DNA from: Flavisolibacter longurius
GTDB lineage: Bacteria > Bacteroidota > Bacteroidia > Chitinophagales > Chitinophagaceae
Direction: 5' to 3'
Assembly (NCBI GenBank): GCA_014163555.1
Contig: JACJGO010000008.1
Location: forward strand, 62,001 to 126,000
Length of the DNA: 64,000 nt
This document shows positions 7,999-16,820 of the stretch, in pieces. The position numbers and the translations under genes are program-made. Under the pieces are notes generated by a model, which worked only from the letters and a program-made list of their open reading frames with translations, made no database searches and had not been told where the DNA came from. How positions within the stretch are numbered: position 1 is the stretch's first letter; each line of letters begins with the position of its first letter.

Positions 7999-8928
7999 CT
8001 ACCGGAGCAGCAGTTCGCAAGGCTTCAGGCCCGTATGCTTTTTAAATGCAGTGGAAAAATGCGAAATAGAAGAGTAGCCCAATAGAGACGAAACTTCGGT
8101 AACGGAAATTCCTCTTTCATACAGCAGGAACCGGGCATGTTCCATCCGTTGGCTTTGGTAAAAGTCAAAGATGGTGGTGCCGAACATTTCCTTGAACCCT
8201 TTTTTCAGGTAACATTCGTTCATGGCCACCTTGCGGCTCAATTGCTTGATGGTTATGGGCTCGCCAATGTGTTGCAGGAGAACCTCGCGGGCCTTGGCTA
8301 CTTTTTCTCGGTCCGTTTCATTGTTCAGAAACTTGCAGGTAATCACCTCCAGTGCTTTTTCATCCATGCAATCGAGGCTGTGAAGAAGAAGCATCTGCGT
8401 TTGTGCATTCACGAAAATATTTTCCAGGCTACCGCTGTAGTTGTGATTCAGCAAACCTTCCAGCACCATGCGGGTACGGCCGCAAAGACTGATGGTTCGG
8501 GAAAATGACGTGTTGTGCTGAAACGAAAGGACTTTTTCGTGCAAGGGTTGCCCTTCGATATGTTGCCGGGCAAATTGCTCAAGCAGGGTTGACGAAAAAG
8601 CAAACGAAATAAAATCAACCGTCTCCACCTTTTCCACGCAATTGTGGCTTTCGTTGGCTTTGCAGAAATTACACTCGTAACGGTACTTGGTGCAATACAT
8701 ATTACCAACAAGGCAAAAGCGCAGCTCGATATAATTGTTCTCGGGTTTAGCGCTGCTGTAATGATAAGCAAGCTGGCCTTGTTCGTCGCCCATCCAGGTG
8801 GCTGGCTTGGCAAAACGCTTGATGGAATAATGCAAAGAACCTGCAATATGGCGGCTCTCCTCGTACAACACAGCGGTTGTGAGGCTGGCGGCGGCGGCCA
8901 TAATCTCGGACGTGACGGGTCGTTGCAT
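7999..8928 (-). CDS. AraC family transcriptional regulator
   Basis: A 309-residue protein with a C-terminal double helix-turn-helix of the AraC/XylS type (about residues 215-309: ITIKQLSRKVAMNECYLKKGF and the family signature around VSSLLGYSSISHFSTAFKKHTG). The N-terminal part is not a classic cupin arm; it contains five cysteines at 72, 79, 86, 89 and 97, a spacing that could bind a metal or Fe-S cluster. The start ATG 8928 lies 7 nt after a -7-like element. It is divergent from lpxC and upstream of the metal-transporter-like gene, which it may control. Confidence 0.88.
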   Translation of the reverse strand: MQRPVTSEIMAAAASLTTAVLYEESRHIAGSLHYSIKRFAKPATWMGDEQGQLAYHYSSAKPENNYIELRFCLVGNMYCTKYRYECNFCKANESHNCVEKVETVDFISFAFSSTLLEQFARQHIEGQPLHEKVLSFQHNTSFSRTISLCGRTRMVLEGLLNHNYSGSLENIFVNAQTQMLLLHSLDCMDEKALEVITCKFLNNETDREKVAKAREVLLQHIGEPITIKQLSRKVAMNECYLKKGFKEMFGTTIFDFYQSQRMEHARFLLYERGISVTEVSSLLGYSSISHFSTAFKKHTGLKPCELLLR

Positions 8929-8935
8929 GCGGGCA

Positions 8936-8943
8936 CGAAAATA
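8936..8943 (-). promoter_or_regulatory. -7-like element of the AraC gene
   Basis: On the minus strand TATTTTCG (TAnnTTTG with one change) ends 7 nt before ATG 8928, predicting a very short leader. Confidence 0.45.
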
Positions 8944-9065
8944 CGACGAACGTTTTTTATGCGTTCACGACACTTTCACAGCTTTGTCATTTTTAGAAGG
9001 TTATAACAGTTCAAAACAGGGCATGGCGGTTAAAATGTTCTTATAGAATGAGCCGAATTGTTTCA

Positions 9066-9073
9066 TACTTTCG
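9066..9073 (+). promoter_or_regulatory. -7-like element of lpxC/fabZ
   Basis: TACTTTCG (one change from TAnnTTTG) ends 4 nt before ATG 9078. It lies inside the longer frame that begins at ATG 9048, so it argues for 9078 as the start. Confidence 0.5.
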
Positions 9074-9077
9074 CCGC

Positions 9078-10493
9078 ATGCAGTCGAATCTTTCCGAAGT
9101 GCAACAAACGCTTGCCTCCGAGGTTTCTATGAGCGGCGTTGGCATTCATTCCGGCCAAACCGTTGCCATTCGTTTGTTGCCTGCCGAACCCAATACAGGC
9201 ATTGTTTTTAAGCGGGTTGATCTTCCCAATGCACCTACGGTAAAAGCCGATGTGGACAATGTGGTGGAGACCAACCGCAGCACCACGATTGAAGCAAATG
9301 GGGCCCGGGTTGGCACTATCGAACACCTGATGGCTGCTCTCGTGGGCAATGGTATCGATAATGTGGTGATAGAAATCAACGCGGCCGAAGTGCCTATCCT
9401 TGATGGCAGCGCCGAACCTTTTATTGAACTGATTCAGCAGGTAGGTGTAAAACAACAGGATGCGCCCAAGGTGTATTACACCCTTCAGCACAATATTGTG
9501 TTTGTGGACGAGGAAAAGAAAGTGGAGATGGTGGCCCTGCCCTACGACGGTTATCGCATCAATACATTGATTGATTTTAATTCGCCGGTGCTGGGCACGC
9601 AGCATGCTGATTTAAAACATATCGCTGATTTTAATACGCAGGTTGCTCCCTGCCGTACGTTTTGTTTTTTTCACGAGCTGGAATACCTGATCGACAATAA
9701 CCTCATCAAGGGCGGAGACATCAACAACGCCATTGTGGTGGTGGATAAACCAGTATCGGACGAACAGGTGCAGCGCATTTCAAAAGTGTTTCAGAAAGAA
9801 AATGTAAAGGTGGCCGAAGGCGGCATCCTGAACAACTTGGAGCTGCGTTTTCCCAACGAGCCGGCCCGGCACAAGTTGCTGGATGTTGTGGGTGACCTTG
9901 CGCTGGTAGGCATGCCGTTCAAGGCGCATATCATTGCCAATCGCCCGGGACATGCCAGCAATGTGGCTTTTGCCAAAAAAATAAAAGAGCACTTAAAAAA
10001 ATTCAAGAATAAAGCGGCCATTCCGGCTTACGATCCCAATCAGCCGCCGGTGTACGATATTCATGCCATTGAAAAAAAGCTGCCGCACCGCTATCCTTTC
10101 CTGCTGATTGATAAGATCATTCATCTGGATGAAAAAATGGTAGTGGCCGTGAAGAATGTAACCTACAATGAGCCTTTCTTCCAGGGGCATTTTCCCGGCA
10201 ACTGCGTCATGCCTGGCGTGTTGCAGGTAGAAGCGCTGGCGCAGACCGGTGGCATTCTAACCATTCCTGACGATCCGGATCATACCTACGATACGTATTT
10301 TCTGAAGATTGATAATTGTAAATTCAAGAACAAAGTGGTTCCCGGTGACACACTTATTTTAAAGATGGAACTAATGAATCCCGTTCGTCGCGGTATCTGC
10401 GAAATGAAAGGAACCATCTTTGTTGGCGACAAGCTGGTCTGCGAGGCTGACATGGTTGCGCAAATTGTAAAGAAACCCAAAGAAAAACTATGA
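9078..10493 (+). CDS. lpxC/fabZ: bifunctional UDP-3-O-acyl-N-acetylglucosamine deacetylase / 3-hydroxyacyl-ACP dehydratase
   Basis: A 471-residue fusion. The N-terminal about 310 residues are LpxC, the zinc deacetylase that commits lipid A synthesis, with the zinc ligands in TIEHLMAAL and HKLLD. The C-terminal about 145 residues are FabZ, a hot-dog dehydratase, with HRYPFLLIDKI and the catalytic GHFPGNCVMPG (His371). The fusion is known from Bacteroidetes and joins fatty-acid and lipid A synthesis on one chain. ATG 9078 is chosen over 9048 because a promoter-like element sits between them. The lpxA start overlaps the stop by 4 bp, indicating translational coupling. Confidence 0.96.
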   Translation: MQSNLSEVQQTLASEVSMSGVGIHSGQTVAIRLLPAEPNTGIVFKRVDLPNAPTVKADVDNVVETNRSTTIEANGARVGTIEHLMAALVGNGIDNVVIEINAAEVPILDGSAEPFIELIQQVGVKQQDAPKVYYTLQHNIVFVDEEKKVEMVALPYDGYRINTLIDFNSPVLGTQHADLKHIADFNTQVAPCRTFCFFHELEYLIDNNLIKGGDINNAIVVVDKPVSDEQVQRISKVFQKENVKVAEGGILNNLELRFPNEPARHKLLDVVGDLALVGMPFKAHIIANRPGHASNVAFAKKIKEHLKKFKNKAAIPAYDPNQPPVYDIHAIEKKLPHRYPFLLIDKIIHLDEKMVVAVKNVTYNEPFFQGHFPGNCVMPGVLQVEALAQTGGILTIPDDPDHTYDTYFLKIDNCKFKNKVVPGDTLILKMELMNPVRRGICEMKGTIFVGDKLVCEADMVAQIVKKPKEKL

Positions 10494-11287
10494 TCTCTCC
10501 GCTGGCATCCATACATCCTAACGCACAAATCGGAAACAACGTAACCATTGAGCCGTTTGCCATGATCCACGATAACGTGGTGATTGGCGATGAAAGCCAT
10601 ATCATGTCCAATGCCGTGATCATGCCCTACAGCCGGATTGGCATAGGCTGCCAGATTTTCCCCGGCGCCGTTATAGGCGGCGTACCACAGGACCTGAAAT
10701 TTGTTGGCGAAGAAACTATTGCTGAAATCGGCGACTATACTACCGTACGGGAATGTGTAACCGTAAACCGCGGTACAAAAGATAAATTCAAAACTGTTAT
10801 AGGCAAACATTGCCTGCTGATGGCGTATGCCCACGTGGCGCATGATTGCATTTTAGGTGATCATGTGATCCTGGCCAATGCCGTTCAACTGGCAGGTCAC
10901 GTAGAAGTGGGTGATTATGCCATTATCGGTGGCCTTGCCGGCGCCCACCAGTTTACCCGCATTGGTGCCCACACTTATATTGCCGGGCACACGGTTATTC
11001 GCAAAGATGTGCCACCTTATATCAAAGCGGCCCGCGAGCCGATGAGCTATGCAGGACTAAACATCGTAGGCCTTCAACGCAGAGCTTTTTCACAGGAAAA
11101 GATCGATACCATTTCCCAGATCTACCACCTGCTTTTTGTGGGCAACCACAGCATGAGCAGTGCGATAGAACGGATCAAAGCCGAAGTGCCGGATGGCGAC
11201 GTAAAAGACGAGATCCTTCAATTTGTGCAATCGTCCAGAACCGGTGTAATCAAGCGCTATGCAAAAGACGGCGTGGATGAAAATTAA
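10490..11287 (+). CDS. lpxA: acyl-ACP--UDP-N-acetylglucosamine O-acyltransferase
   Basis: A 265-residue left-handed beta-helix enzyme that adds a 3-hydroxyacyl chain to UDP-GlcNAc, the first step of lipid A synthesis. Hexapeptide repeats run from residue 2 to about 190 (SIHPNAQIGNNVTIEP, VIGDESHI and so on), the catalytic histidine lies in AYAHVAHDC, and the C-terminal helical domain is present. It overlaps lpxC/fabZ by 4 bp (ATGA) and the next gene by 11 bp, so the three form one operon. Confidence 0.96.
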   Translation: MISPLASIHPNAQIGNNVTIEPFAMIHDNVVIGDESHIMSNAVIMPYSRIGIGCQIFPGAVIGGVPQDLKFVGEETIAEIGDYTTVRECVTVNRGTKDKFKTVIGKHCLLMAYAHVAHDCILGDHVILANAVQLAGHVEVGDYAIIGGLAGAHQFTRIGAHTYIAGHTVIRKDVPPYIKAAREPMSYAGLNIVGLQRRAFSQEKIDTISQIYHLLFVGNHSMSSAIERIKAEVPDGDVKDEILQFVQSSRTGVIKRYAKDGVDEN

Positions 11288-11918
11288 CCTGAAAAACGCC
11301 GGCAAGCGCTTTAACCGCGAATGGATTTATAAAAGCGTCACCCTCGAATTTTCATCTTCTCATGCGTATGCCATTACAGGACCCAACGGGTCCGGTAAAT
11401 CAACTTTATTGCAAGCCATAGGCGGCATGCTGCAGTTGAGCGAAGGTACCATCCAATATGCAATGGGCAATGAGCAATTGGCAAATGACGATGTTTACAA
11501 GCAGCTTTCGTTTTGTGCTCCTTACCTGGATGTGATTGAAGAGATGACCCTGCTGGAGTTTCTGGATTTTCACAATCAGTTTAAACCGTTTCTTTCTGCT
11601 TTTACATCAAACGATATTATCCGCGAGGTAGGACTGGATGCCGCTGCCGGCAAACAGATCCGTTTTTTTTCCTCTGGTATGAAGCAGCGGGTGAAGTTGG
11701 CACAGGCTATTTTTTCGGATACAGCTATTGTTTTATTGGATGAACCCTGTAGTAACCTGGATCTGACCGGGATTGAATTGTATCATTCGCTGATACAGCG
11801 GTTTTGTAGCGACAGGTTGGTGATTGTTTGTTCGAATGATGCCGTGGAATATAGTTTTTGTAAGGAGGTGATTTCGATAGTGGACTACAAGAATGCAGCG
11901 TCTTCGAGGGTTGTGTGA
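11277..11918 (+). CDS. ABC transporter ATP-binding protein
   Basis: A 213-residue ABC ATPase with Walker A GPNGSGKST, signature FSSGMKQRVKLA, Walker B IVLLDEPCSNLD and no membrane segment. The signature is degenerate (SSGM rather than LSGGQ), as in CcmA-like and some antibiotic-type ATPases. No permease gene is next to it, so its partner must lie elsewhere or it works alone. ATG 11277 overlaps lpxA by 11 bp; a start at 11259 is possible. Linkage to lpxA suggests a link to the envelope, but that is inference. Confidence 0.88.
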   Translation: MKINLKNAGKRFNREWIYKSVTLEFSSSHAYAITGPNGSGKSTLLQAIGGMLQLSEGTIQYAMGNEQLANDDVYKQLSFCAPYLDVIEEMTLLEFLDFHNQFKPFLSAFTSNDIIREVGLDAAAGKQIRFFSSGMKQRVKLAQAIFSDTAIVLLDEPCSNLDLTGIELYHSLIQRFCSDRLVIVCSNDAVEYSFCKEVISIVDYKNAASSRVV

Positions 11919-11986
11919 TTGGCTGTTGATAGAATGGGCGGTGAGGTTGCTTTTAGATTTGGCCTTTCATTTCTATAGGTCCATTT

Positions 11987-12059
11987 CCACCTTTTCTTTT
12001 GGAAAGAAAAGGTGGAGCCAAAAGTTCAAGGAAAAAGCAAACGCTCCGCTGCTTTTTCC
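11987..12059. repeat. two adjacent strong hairpins, REP/MITE-like element
   Basis: Hairpin one: CCACCTTTTCTTT (11987-11999) and its exact complement (12003-12015) with a 3-nt loop. Hairpin two: GGAAAAAGCA (12030-12039) and its exact complement (12050-12059). They lie after the ABC ATPase gene in a 555-bp gene-free gap. Two perfect stems in 73 bp suggest a repeated intergenic element or a terminator unit, not coding DNA. Confidence 0.55.
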
Positions 12060-12304
12060 AAGGCCAGCGCACAAAAGCCAATCTTTAGTGGTTGCTTGAT
12101 TCGTTTTACAAATAGTCTTTCTCTTCAGCTTTTAGCGTCACTCTTGGCTGAGAGATGCAAAAAGCTCAATCGGCCGATTAAGCAAAATACTGTAGGCGCT
12201 GTATTGCGCTATCCTTTTCCTACTGTAAAGAGAAACGTTAGCACATGCGCAATAAGGCGCTGAACCATCGGGATTAGGAAATGGAAGGATGTATTGTTTT
12301 CTTA

Positions 12305-12346
12305 TTTGAGAATTGATCATTGTGTATTGAATACTGAGAATTGTGT
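12305..12346. repeat. heptad array 6 (six units)
   Basis: Units start at 12305, 12312, 12319, 12326, 12333 and 12340, form (A/T)(T/C)TGNNN, the same ATTGNNN core as array 2. It sits between the convergent ABC ATPase and ald genes, next to the ald terminator. The rest of 11919-12473 shows a 12-bp palindrome at 12168-12179 and a C/G-rich self-complementary stretch near 12435-12470, but no gene. Confidence 0.75.
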
Positions 12347-12349
12347 TTA

Positions 12350-12392
12350 CGTAAAAAAACAAAAAGCCTCCACCAAAAAACTGGCAGAGGCT
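12350..12392 (-). terminator. terminator of ald
   Basis: On the minus strand an 11-base stem (12382-12392 with 12365-12375, two G-U pairs) is followed by a long T-rich run, about 80 nt after the ald stop codon. Confidence 0.65.
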
Positions 12393-12473
12393 AAAATTGT
12401 ATCGTGCAAAAGCGAGGGTCTGTGCGTTGGCTATCCCTGCCCCATCGGGGAGGTTAGGTGGGGGCCGGAGGCT

Positions 12474-13685
12474 TTACCGCTGGCTTGCAATTAGCAGATT
12501 TAGATCGGTATATTTTAAATTAAACCGTTCGCTTAAATAAAAATTCGTCAGGGCACCTTTGAACATGTAAATGCCACTGCGCAGGTGCACCCGGTGCCAT
12601 ACCATATGTTCAAAACCACCATCGTCGCCGGCTTCCAGCAGCAGGGGCATCAGCACATTGCTGATAGCCTGCGAAGCCGTACGGGCAAAACCGGAAGGGA
12701 TATTGGGTACGCAGTAATGGATTACGCCGTACTTGGTATAAATAGGGCTTTGATGTGTTGTGATTTCCGAAGTTTCAAAGCAACCGCCGCGGTCGATGCT
12801 GACATCAATAATCACGCTGCCGGTACGCATGCTGCTTACCATTTCTTCGGTTACAACAATTGGTGTACGTCCCGTTTCGTTACTCAAGGCGCCTACCGCC
12901 ACCTCGCAGGTTTTTAATTGTTTTGCCAACAGGCGGGGTTCAATAACCGAGGTCCACAAGCGATGGCCCAGCACATCCTGCAGGCGTTTCAACCGGTACA
13001 CGCTGTTGTCAAAAACTTTTACGGAAGCACCCAGCGCAAGCGCAGCTCTTGCTGCATTTTCGCCCACAATACCGGCGCCAATGATAATGACTTTGGTTGG
13101 TGCAATGCCTGAAATACCACCGAGTAAAACACCTTTACCGTGGTTGGCCGAACTAAGGTACTGACCGGCAATCAGCATAACGGCACTGCCGGCAATTTCG
13201 CTCATGCTGCGTACGATAGGGTAGGAGCCGCCATCGTCTTTTAGGTTTTCAAACGAAATAGCCGTCACCCTTTTTTCCATCATCTTTTGCAGCAATTCTG
13301 CTTTCAGAATACTAAGATGAATGGGAGAGATTATCATCTGGTTATATTGCAGCAGCGGCAGGTCTTCGTCAATAATCGGTGCACTTTTTACAAGGATGGG
13401 TGCTTTGAAGATCTCCTCACGGTTGTACACAATCCGGGCGCCGGCTTCGCTGTAATCACGGTCGGCAAAATGAGCACCCTCACCGGCATTGTGTTCAATC
13501 GTTACCTGGTGGCCGTTGCTCACCAGTACACCCACAGCATCCGGCGTTAAGGCCACCCGGTTTTCCTGGAAAGCAATTTCCTTGGGCAAGCCGATGTGAA
13601 GCTGGGCCCCCTTGGGTTTAATATCAAGCGTTTCCTCTAAGGTCTCGTAACTAAATGACGTGCTGACAACTGGCTTTGACGACAT
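12474..13685 (-). CDS. ald: alanine dehydrogenase
   Basis: A 403-residue NAD-dependent enzyme of the alanine dehydrogenase / transhydrogenase-alpha family, which interconverts L-alanine with pyruvate and ammonia. The N-terminus has GLPKEIAFQENRVALTPD, the NAD-binding fold VIIIGAGIVGENAARAA is central, and CVPNIPSGFARTASQA near the C-terminus is typical. A 30-residue N-terminal extension before the conserved core is usual for Bacteroidetes members. It lies 33 bp downstream of tsaE in the same direction and is probably co-transcribed with it. Confidence 0.92.
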   Translation of the reverse strand: MSSKPVVSTSFSYETLEETLDIKPKGAQLHIGLPKEIAFQENRVALTPDAVGVLVSNGHQVTIEHNAGEGAHFADRDYSEAGARIVYNREEIFKAPILVKSAPIIDEDLPLLQYNQMIISPIHLSILKAELLQKMMEKRVTAISFENLKDDGGSYPIVRSMSEIAGSAVMLIAGQYLSSANHGKGVLLGGISGIAPTKVIIIGAGIVGENAARAALALGASVKVFDNSVYRLKRLQDVLGHRLWTSVIEPRLLAKQLKTCEVAVGALSNETGRTPIVVTEEMVSSMRTGSVIIDVSIDRGGCFETSEITTHQSPIYTKYGVIHYCVPNIPSGFARTASQAISNVLMPLLLEAGDDGGFEHMVWHRVHLRSGIYMFKGALTNFYLSERFNLKYTDLNLLIASQR

Positions 13686-13718
13686 AAGAAGTTGGTCTAT
13701 ACCGATTAATGGCTCAAA

Positions 13719-14168
13719 TTACAATTGTTCCGGCAGACTGCCGCCGGGAAGGCTGATTTTTACCCTGCGCTGCGTGTCGCTGATGGGTTCAAGAAACACG
13801 CTGACAGCCTCGGCATCAAATAGTCCCGGTGCTTTCTGCGGCCATTCTACCATACAAATGGAACCGCTGTACACACAGTCTTCCACACCGGCCTGTATGA
13901 TCTCCTCTTCATCTTTCAGGCGGTAAAGGTCAATGTGGTAGATGGTCTTCTCCTGCCCGTTTTCAGCGTACGCATACTGGTTGATGATAGAAAACGTAGG
14001 TGAGCCCATTCGCTCGTTCACGCCTTTCGCAGCGCAAAGCGCCTCAATAATTGTGGTTTTTCCGGCACCCATCTCACCATAAAAAAGAAAAACCGTCGTG
14101 TCGCCTATATAGTCCCAAAAACGCTTAGCAAATGAGGACAATTCATCAAGAGAAATTGCAACGTCCAT
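13719..14168 (-). CDS. tsaE: tRNA (adenosine(37)-N6)-threonylcarbamoyltransferase complex ATPase TsaE
   Basis: A 149-residue P-loop ATPase needed for t6A37 modification of ANN-decoding tRNAs. Walker A is GEMGAGKTT, followed by the family motifs SPTFSIINQY, HIDLYRL and MVEWPQKAPGLF. ATG 14168 is chosen because an exact -7 element (14172-14179) ends 3 nt before it and overlaps the only longer start (TTG 14174). Divergent from the copper ATPase gene, with both promoters in a 111-bp gap. Confidence 0.95.
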   Translation of the reverse strand: MDVAISLDELSSFAKRFWDYIGDTTVFLFYGEMGAGKTTIIEALCAAKGVNERMGSPTFSIINQYAYAENGQEKTIYHIDLYRLKDEEEIIQAGVEDCVYSGSICMVEWPQKAPGLFDAEAVSVFLEPISDTQRRVKISLPGGSLPEQL

Positions 14169-14171
14169 GCA

Positions 14172-14179
14172 CAAATTTA
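14172..14179 (-). promoter_or_regulatory. tsaE -7 element
   Basis: TAAATTTG on the minus strand fits TAnnTTTG exactly and ends 3 nt before ATG 14168. Transcription would start at or next to the start codon, predicting a leaderless mRNA. Confidence 0.65.
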
Positions 14180-14245
14180 ACGCCTGTTTGCAACGGCGTT
14201 GAAAAGATAATGAGGCAGGTCATTTTCCGCCGGAATGACCGTGGG

Positions 14246-14253
14246 TACCTTTG
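14246..14253 (+). promoter_or_regulatory. copper ATPase -7 element
   Basis: TACCTTTG fits TAnnTTTG exactly, 26 nt before ATG 14280. It lies inside the longer frame from 14235 and so sets the start at 14280. The -33 half is weak. Confidence 0.65.
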
Positions 14254-14279
14254 TAAAACTGAGTTACAAGGAGTACCAA

Positions 14280-16400
14280 ATGGAAAAGATTCAATGGAAA
14301 GTAGAAGGGATGCATTGCGCCAATTGTGCCCTGACTATCAATAAATACCTGCAGAATAAAGGCGCTAAAAACGTATCGGTAAACGCCATTGACGGCGATG
14401 TATCATTTGAAGTGGTGGAGGCGGAAAAACCAAAGGAACTGGCCAGGGCTATCGAGTCTATGGGCTATAAAGTTGAGGCTAATGATACCATCCAAACGGA
14501 AACGAAAAAACCGTTTTTGAGCAATCATATTCAGCGCTTTTGGTTCTGTTTGCCCTTTACTGCCATTCTGATGCTGCACATGATCCCGGGGCTGCATATT
14601 CATTTTCTGATGAACCCCTGGGTGCAACTGGCCCTAACGCTTCCGGTGTTTTATGTGGGGATGTCTTTTTTCGGCCGTTCGGCCATTAAAAGCCTGCGCA
14701 ATGGCATTCCCAATATGAACGTGCTGATTGCCCTGGGCGCTTTGGCTGCCTTTGTTTATAGCCTTGTTGGTGCTATTATGGGCCTGGGTGATGATTACCT
14801 GTTTTTCGAGACGTCGGCTACCATCATTACCCTTGTATTTTTTGGCGAATACCTCGAACACGCCTCGGTACAACGGACACAAAAATCACTGACGGCGCTG
14901 GTGAAATCGCAAAAGATAATGGCCAACATGATCGCCTTTGACGATCAGCATCAGGAGATCATTTTCCCGATTGAAAATACCCAGTTGAAAGTAGGCGACC
15001 TTGTGCAGATCAATACCGGTGAACAGGTACCTGCGGACTGTAAAATATTATGGGGTGAAGCCCAGGTAAACGAGGCCTTGCTAACCGGGGAAAGCCTGCC
15101 TGTTTCCAAACAAAAGAAAGATTTTATCATTGGCGGCAGTATTGTGGAAGACGGCTCGCTGAAAGCGCAGGTAACGGCCGTTGGTGGCGATACGGTGCTG
15201 TCAGGCATTATCAACCTGGTGAAAAAAGCCCAGGGCGAAAAGCCGCCCGTGCAACAACTGGCCGATCGCATCAGTGCTATTTTTGTTCCCACTGTTATTG
15301 CCATCGCACTGGTTACCCTCGCTGTAAACTGGATTGTATTGGGTGAATTCACACCATCCTTGTTGCGCAGTATTGCTGTTTTGGTGATTGCCTGTCCCTG
15401 CGCCATGGGATTGGCTACGCCGGCCGCTATTGCTGTAGGGCTGGGCCGCGGAGCCCGCAACGGTATCCTGTTTCGCAATGCCAGGAGTTTGGAATTGTTC
15501 AAGGACGTCAAACAGGCTGTGTTTGATAAAACCGGCACGCTGACAACAGGAAAGTTCTCTATTCACCGTTTTCAGTTTACCGAAGGCGTGTTAACGGAAG
15601 AAGAATTCAAACGCATTGTGTATTCGCTGGAAAAATACTCATCGCATCCCCTGGCCAAAAGCATTGCCGCTGCCTGGCGTACAAAAGATGAAATCCGCTG
15701 GAAAAAGATTGAAGAAATCAAAGGACTTGGTTTACAAGCCACCGATATGCAGGGCGCAGAATACACCATCGGATCATATAAGATAGCGCAAGCAGTGGCG
15801 ACCGATAAAGACCATAACGTTTACCTGCTGCGCAACGGTCAACTTCTTGGCTGGATAGACCTGCAGGACGAACTGCGGCCCGAAGCAAAAGAGGTGGTGC
15901 AGTACCTGCAGGCAAAAGGGGTGAAAACCATCCTTTTGAGCGGCGACCTTTATGCAAAGTGCAAACAGATAGCCGACGCCCTTGGAATTGAGGAAGTGAT
16001 AGCCGAACAAACGCCGGAGCAAAAGCTTCGGAAGGTAGCAGACCTTTCGGCTGCGGCTCCGACCCTGATGGTTGGTGACGGCATCAACGATGCGCCGGCA
16101 CTGGCCAAAGCAACCATTGGCGTCTCCATGAGCGAAGCTTCGCAAATGGCTATGCAAAGTGCGCATGTGGTGCTTATGGGCAGCGACCTGAAGAAACTGC
16201 CAACAGCCCTTGGATTGGGACGACACACCTATCTAACTATTAAGCAAAACCTGTTTTGGGCGTTTGCCTACAACATCGTTGCGATACCGATTGCTGCGGT
16301 AGGCTTGTTGAATCCAACTTTTGCGGCACTGGTAATGGGCTTCAGCGATGTGGTACTGGGCGTAAACTCAGTACGGCTGTACCGAAAGAATGTTCTCTGA
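14280..16400 (+). CDS. copA: heavy-metal (copper-type) translocating P-type ATPase
   Basis: A 706-residue P1B ATPase. One N-terminal HMA domain has GMHCANCA (Cys13, Cys16). The transport helix has the CPC motif (IACPCAMGLATPA), the phosphorylation site is FDKTGTLTTG, the P1B histidine motif is SSHPLAKS, and the hinge is GDGINDAPALA. CPC with the HMA CxxC points to Cu(I) or Ag(I) export from the cytoplasm. Eight membrane helices are expected. No copper chaperone or CueR-type regulator is next to it. The symbol is by family, not by proven orthology. Confidence 0.9.
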   Translation: MEKIQWKVEGMHCANCALTINKYLQNKGAKNVSVNAIDGDVSFEVVEAEKPKELARAIESMGYKVEANDTIQTETKKPFLSNHIQRFWFCLPFTAILMLHMIPGLHIHFLMNPWVQLALTLPVFYVGMSFFGRSAIKSLRNGIPNMNVLIALGALAAFVYSLVGAIMGLGDDYLFFETSATIITLVFFGEYLEHASVQRTQKSLTALVKSQKIMANMIAFDDQHQEIIFPIENTQLKVGDLVQINTGEQVPADCKILWGEAQVNEALLTGESLPVSKQKKDFIIGGSIVEDGSLKAQVTAVGGDTVLSGIINLVKKAQGEKPPVQQLADRISAIFVPTVIAIALVTLAVNWIVLGEFTPSLLRSIAVLVIACPCAMGLATPAAIAVGLGRGARNGILFRNARSLELFKDVKQAVFDKTGTLTTGKFSIHRFQFTEGVLTEEEFKRIVYSLEKYSSHPLAKSIAAAWRTKDEIRWKKIEEIKGLGLQATDMQGAEYTIGSYKIAQAVATDKDHNVYLLRNGQLLGWIDLQDELRPEAKEVVQYLQAKGVKTILLSGDLYAKCKQIADALGIEEVIAEQTPEQKLRKVADLSAAAPTLMVGDGINDAPALAKATIGVSMSEASQMAMQSAHVVLMGSDLKKLPTALGLGRHTYLTIKQNLFWAFAYNIVAIPIAAVGLLNPTFAALVMGFSDVVLGVNSVRLYRKNVL

Positions 16401-16445
16401 TGCAGATCTGTGCTGGATTGCTTATTTTCCCATACCGATCAGCTA

Positions 16446-16802
16446 ATGGACGAGAACCCCTATAATAACCGCCACGACATTTTCACCTCCTCCAAAAAGC
16501 TGGTACTTTCCTGTTATGCTTTAACACAGGAGTTGCCGGCCGATGAAAAGCCCAATCTTGTTTTCTATATCCGCAATGCAGCTCTTACAGCCCATCTTTC
16601 TGTTTCGCAGGGAATGTTTTCAAAAAAAGGAAAAGCAAAACGAAAGTTGTTGTTGAAGGCAAAAAACGCCTATATCGTAATTGATGCGGCCGTAGAAATT
16701 TTAGTCGAACTAAACCTGGTGACAGAAAGACAAACGGTTGATGTGCTGTCGCTGGTATCAACCTGTTATTCGCAAACAGAGAGTTTGCTGAAAGAAAATT
16801 AA
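16446..16802 (+). CDS. four-helix bundle protein
   Basis: A 118-residue all-helical protein that fits the four-helix bundle / 23S rRNA intervening-sequence family: FTSSKKLVLSCYALTQELP, FYIRNAALTAHLSVSQG and a long basic helix. Family members are small RNA-associated or unknown proteins; the Avd proteins of retroelements share the fold, but no reverse transcriptase is here. ATG 16446 is preferred over 16410, which gives an untypical leader. It lies between the copper ATPase and recQ, all in one direction. Confidence 0.7.
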   Translation: MDENPYNNRHDIFTSSKKLVLSCYALTQELPADEKPNLVFYIRNAALTAHLSVSQGMFSKKGKAKRKLLLKAKNAYIVIDAAVEILVELNLVTERQTVDVLSLVSTCYSQTESLLKEN

Positions 16803-16820
16803 ACCGCATGTTTGCAGGGC

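Noticed and set aside
12168-12179. Palindrome AATCGGCCGATT as an operator
   Set aside because: It is far from any promoter or gene start, between two convergent genes; a 12-bp palindrome alone is weak.
16446-16802. Four-helix bundle protein as an Avd protein of a diversity-generating retroelement
   Set aside because: No reverse transcriptase, template repeat or variable repeat is nearby, and the protein also fits the common bundle family.
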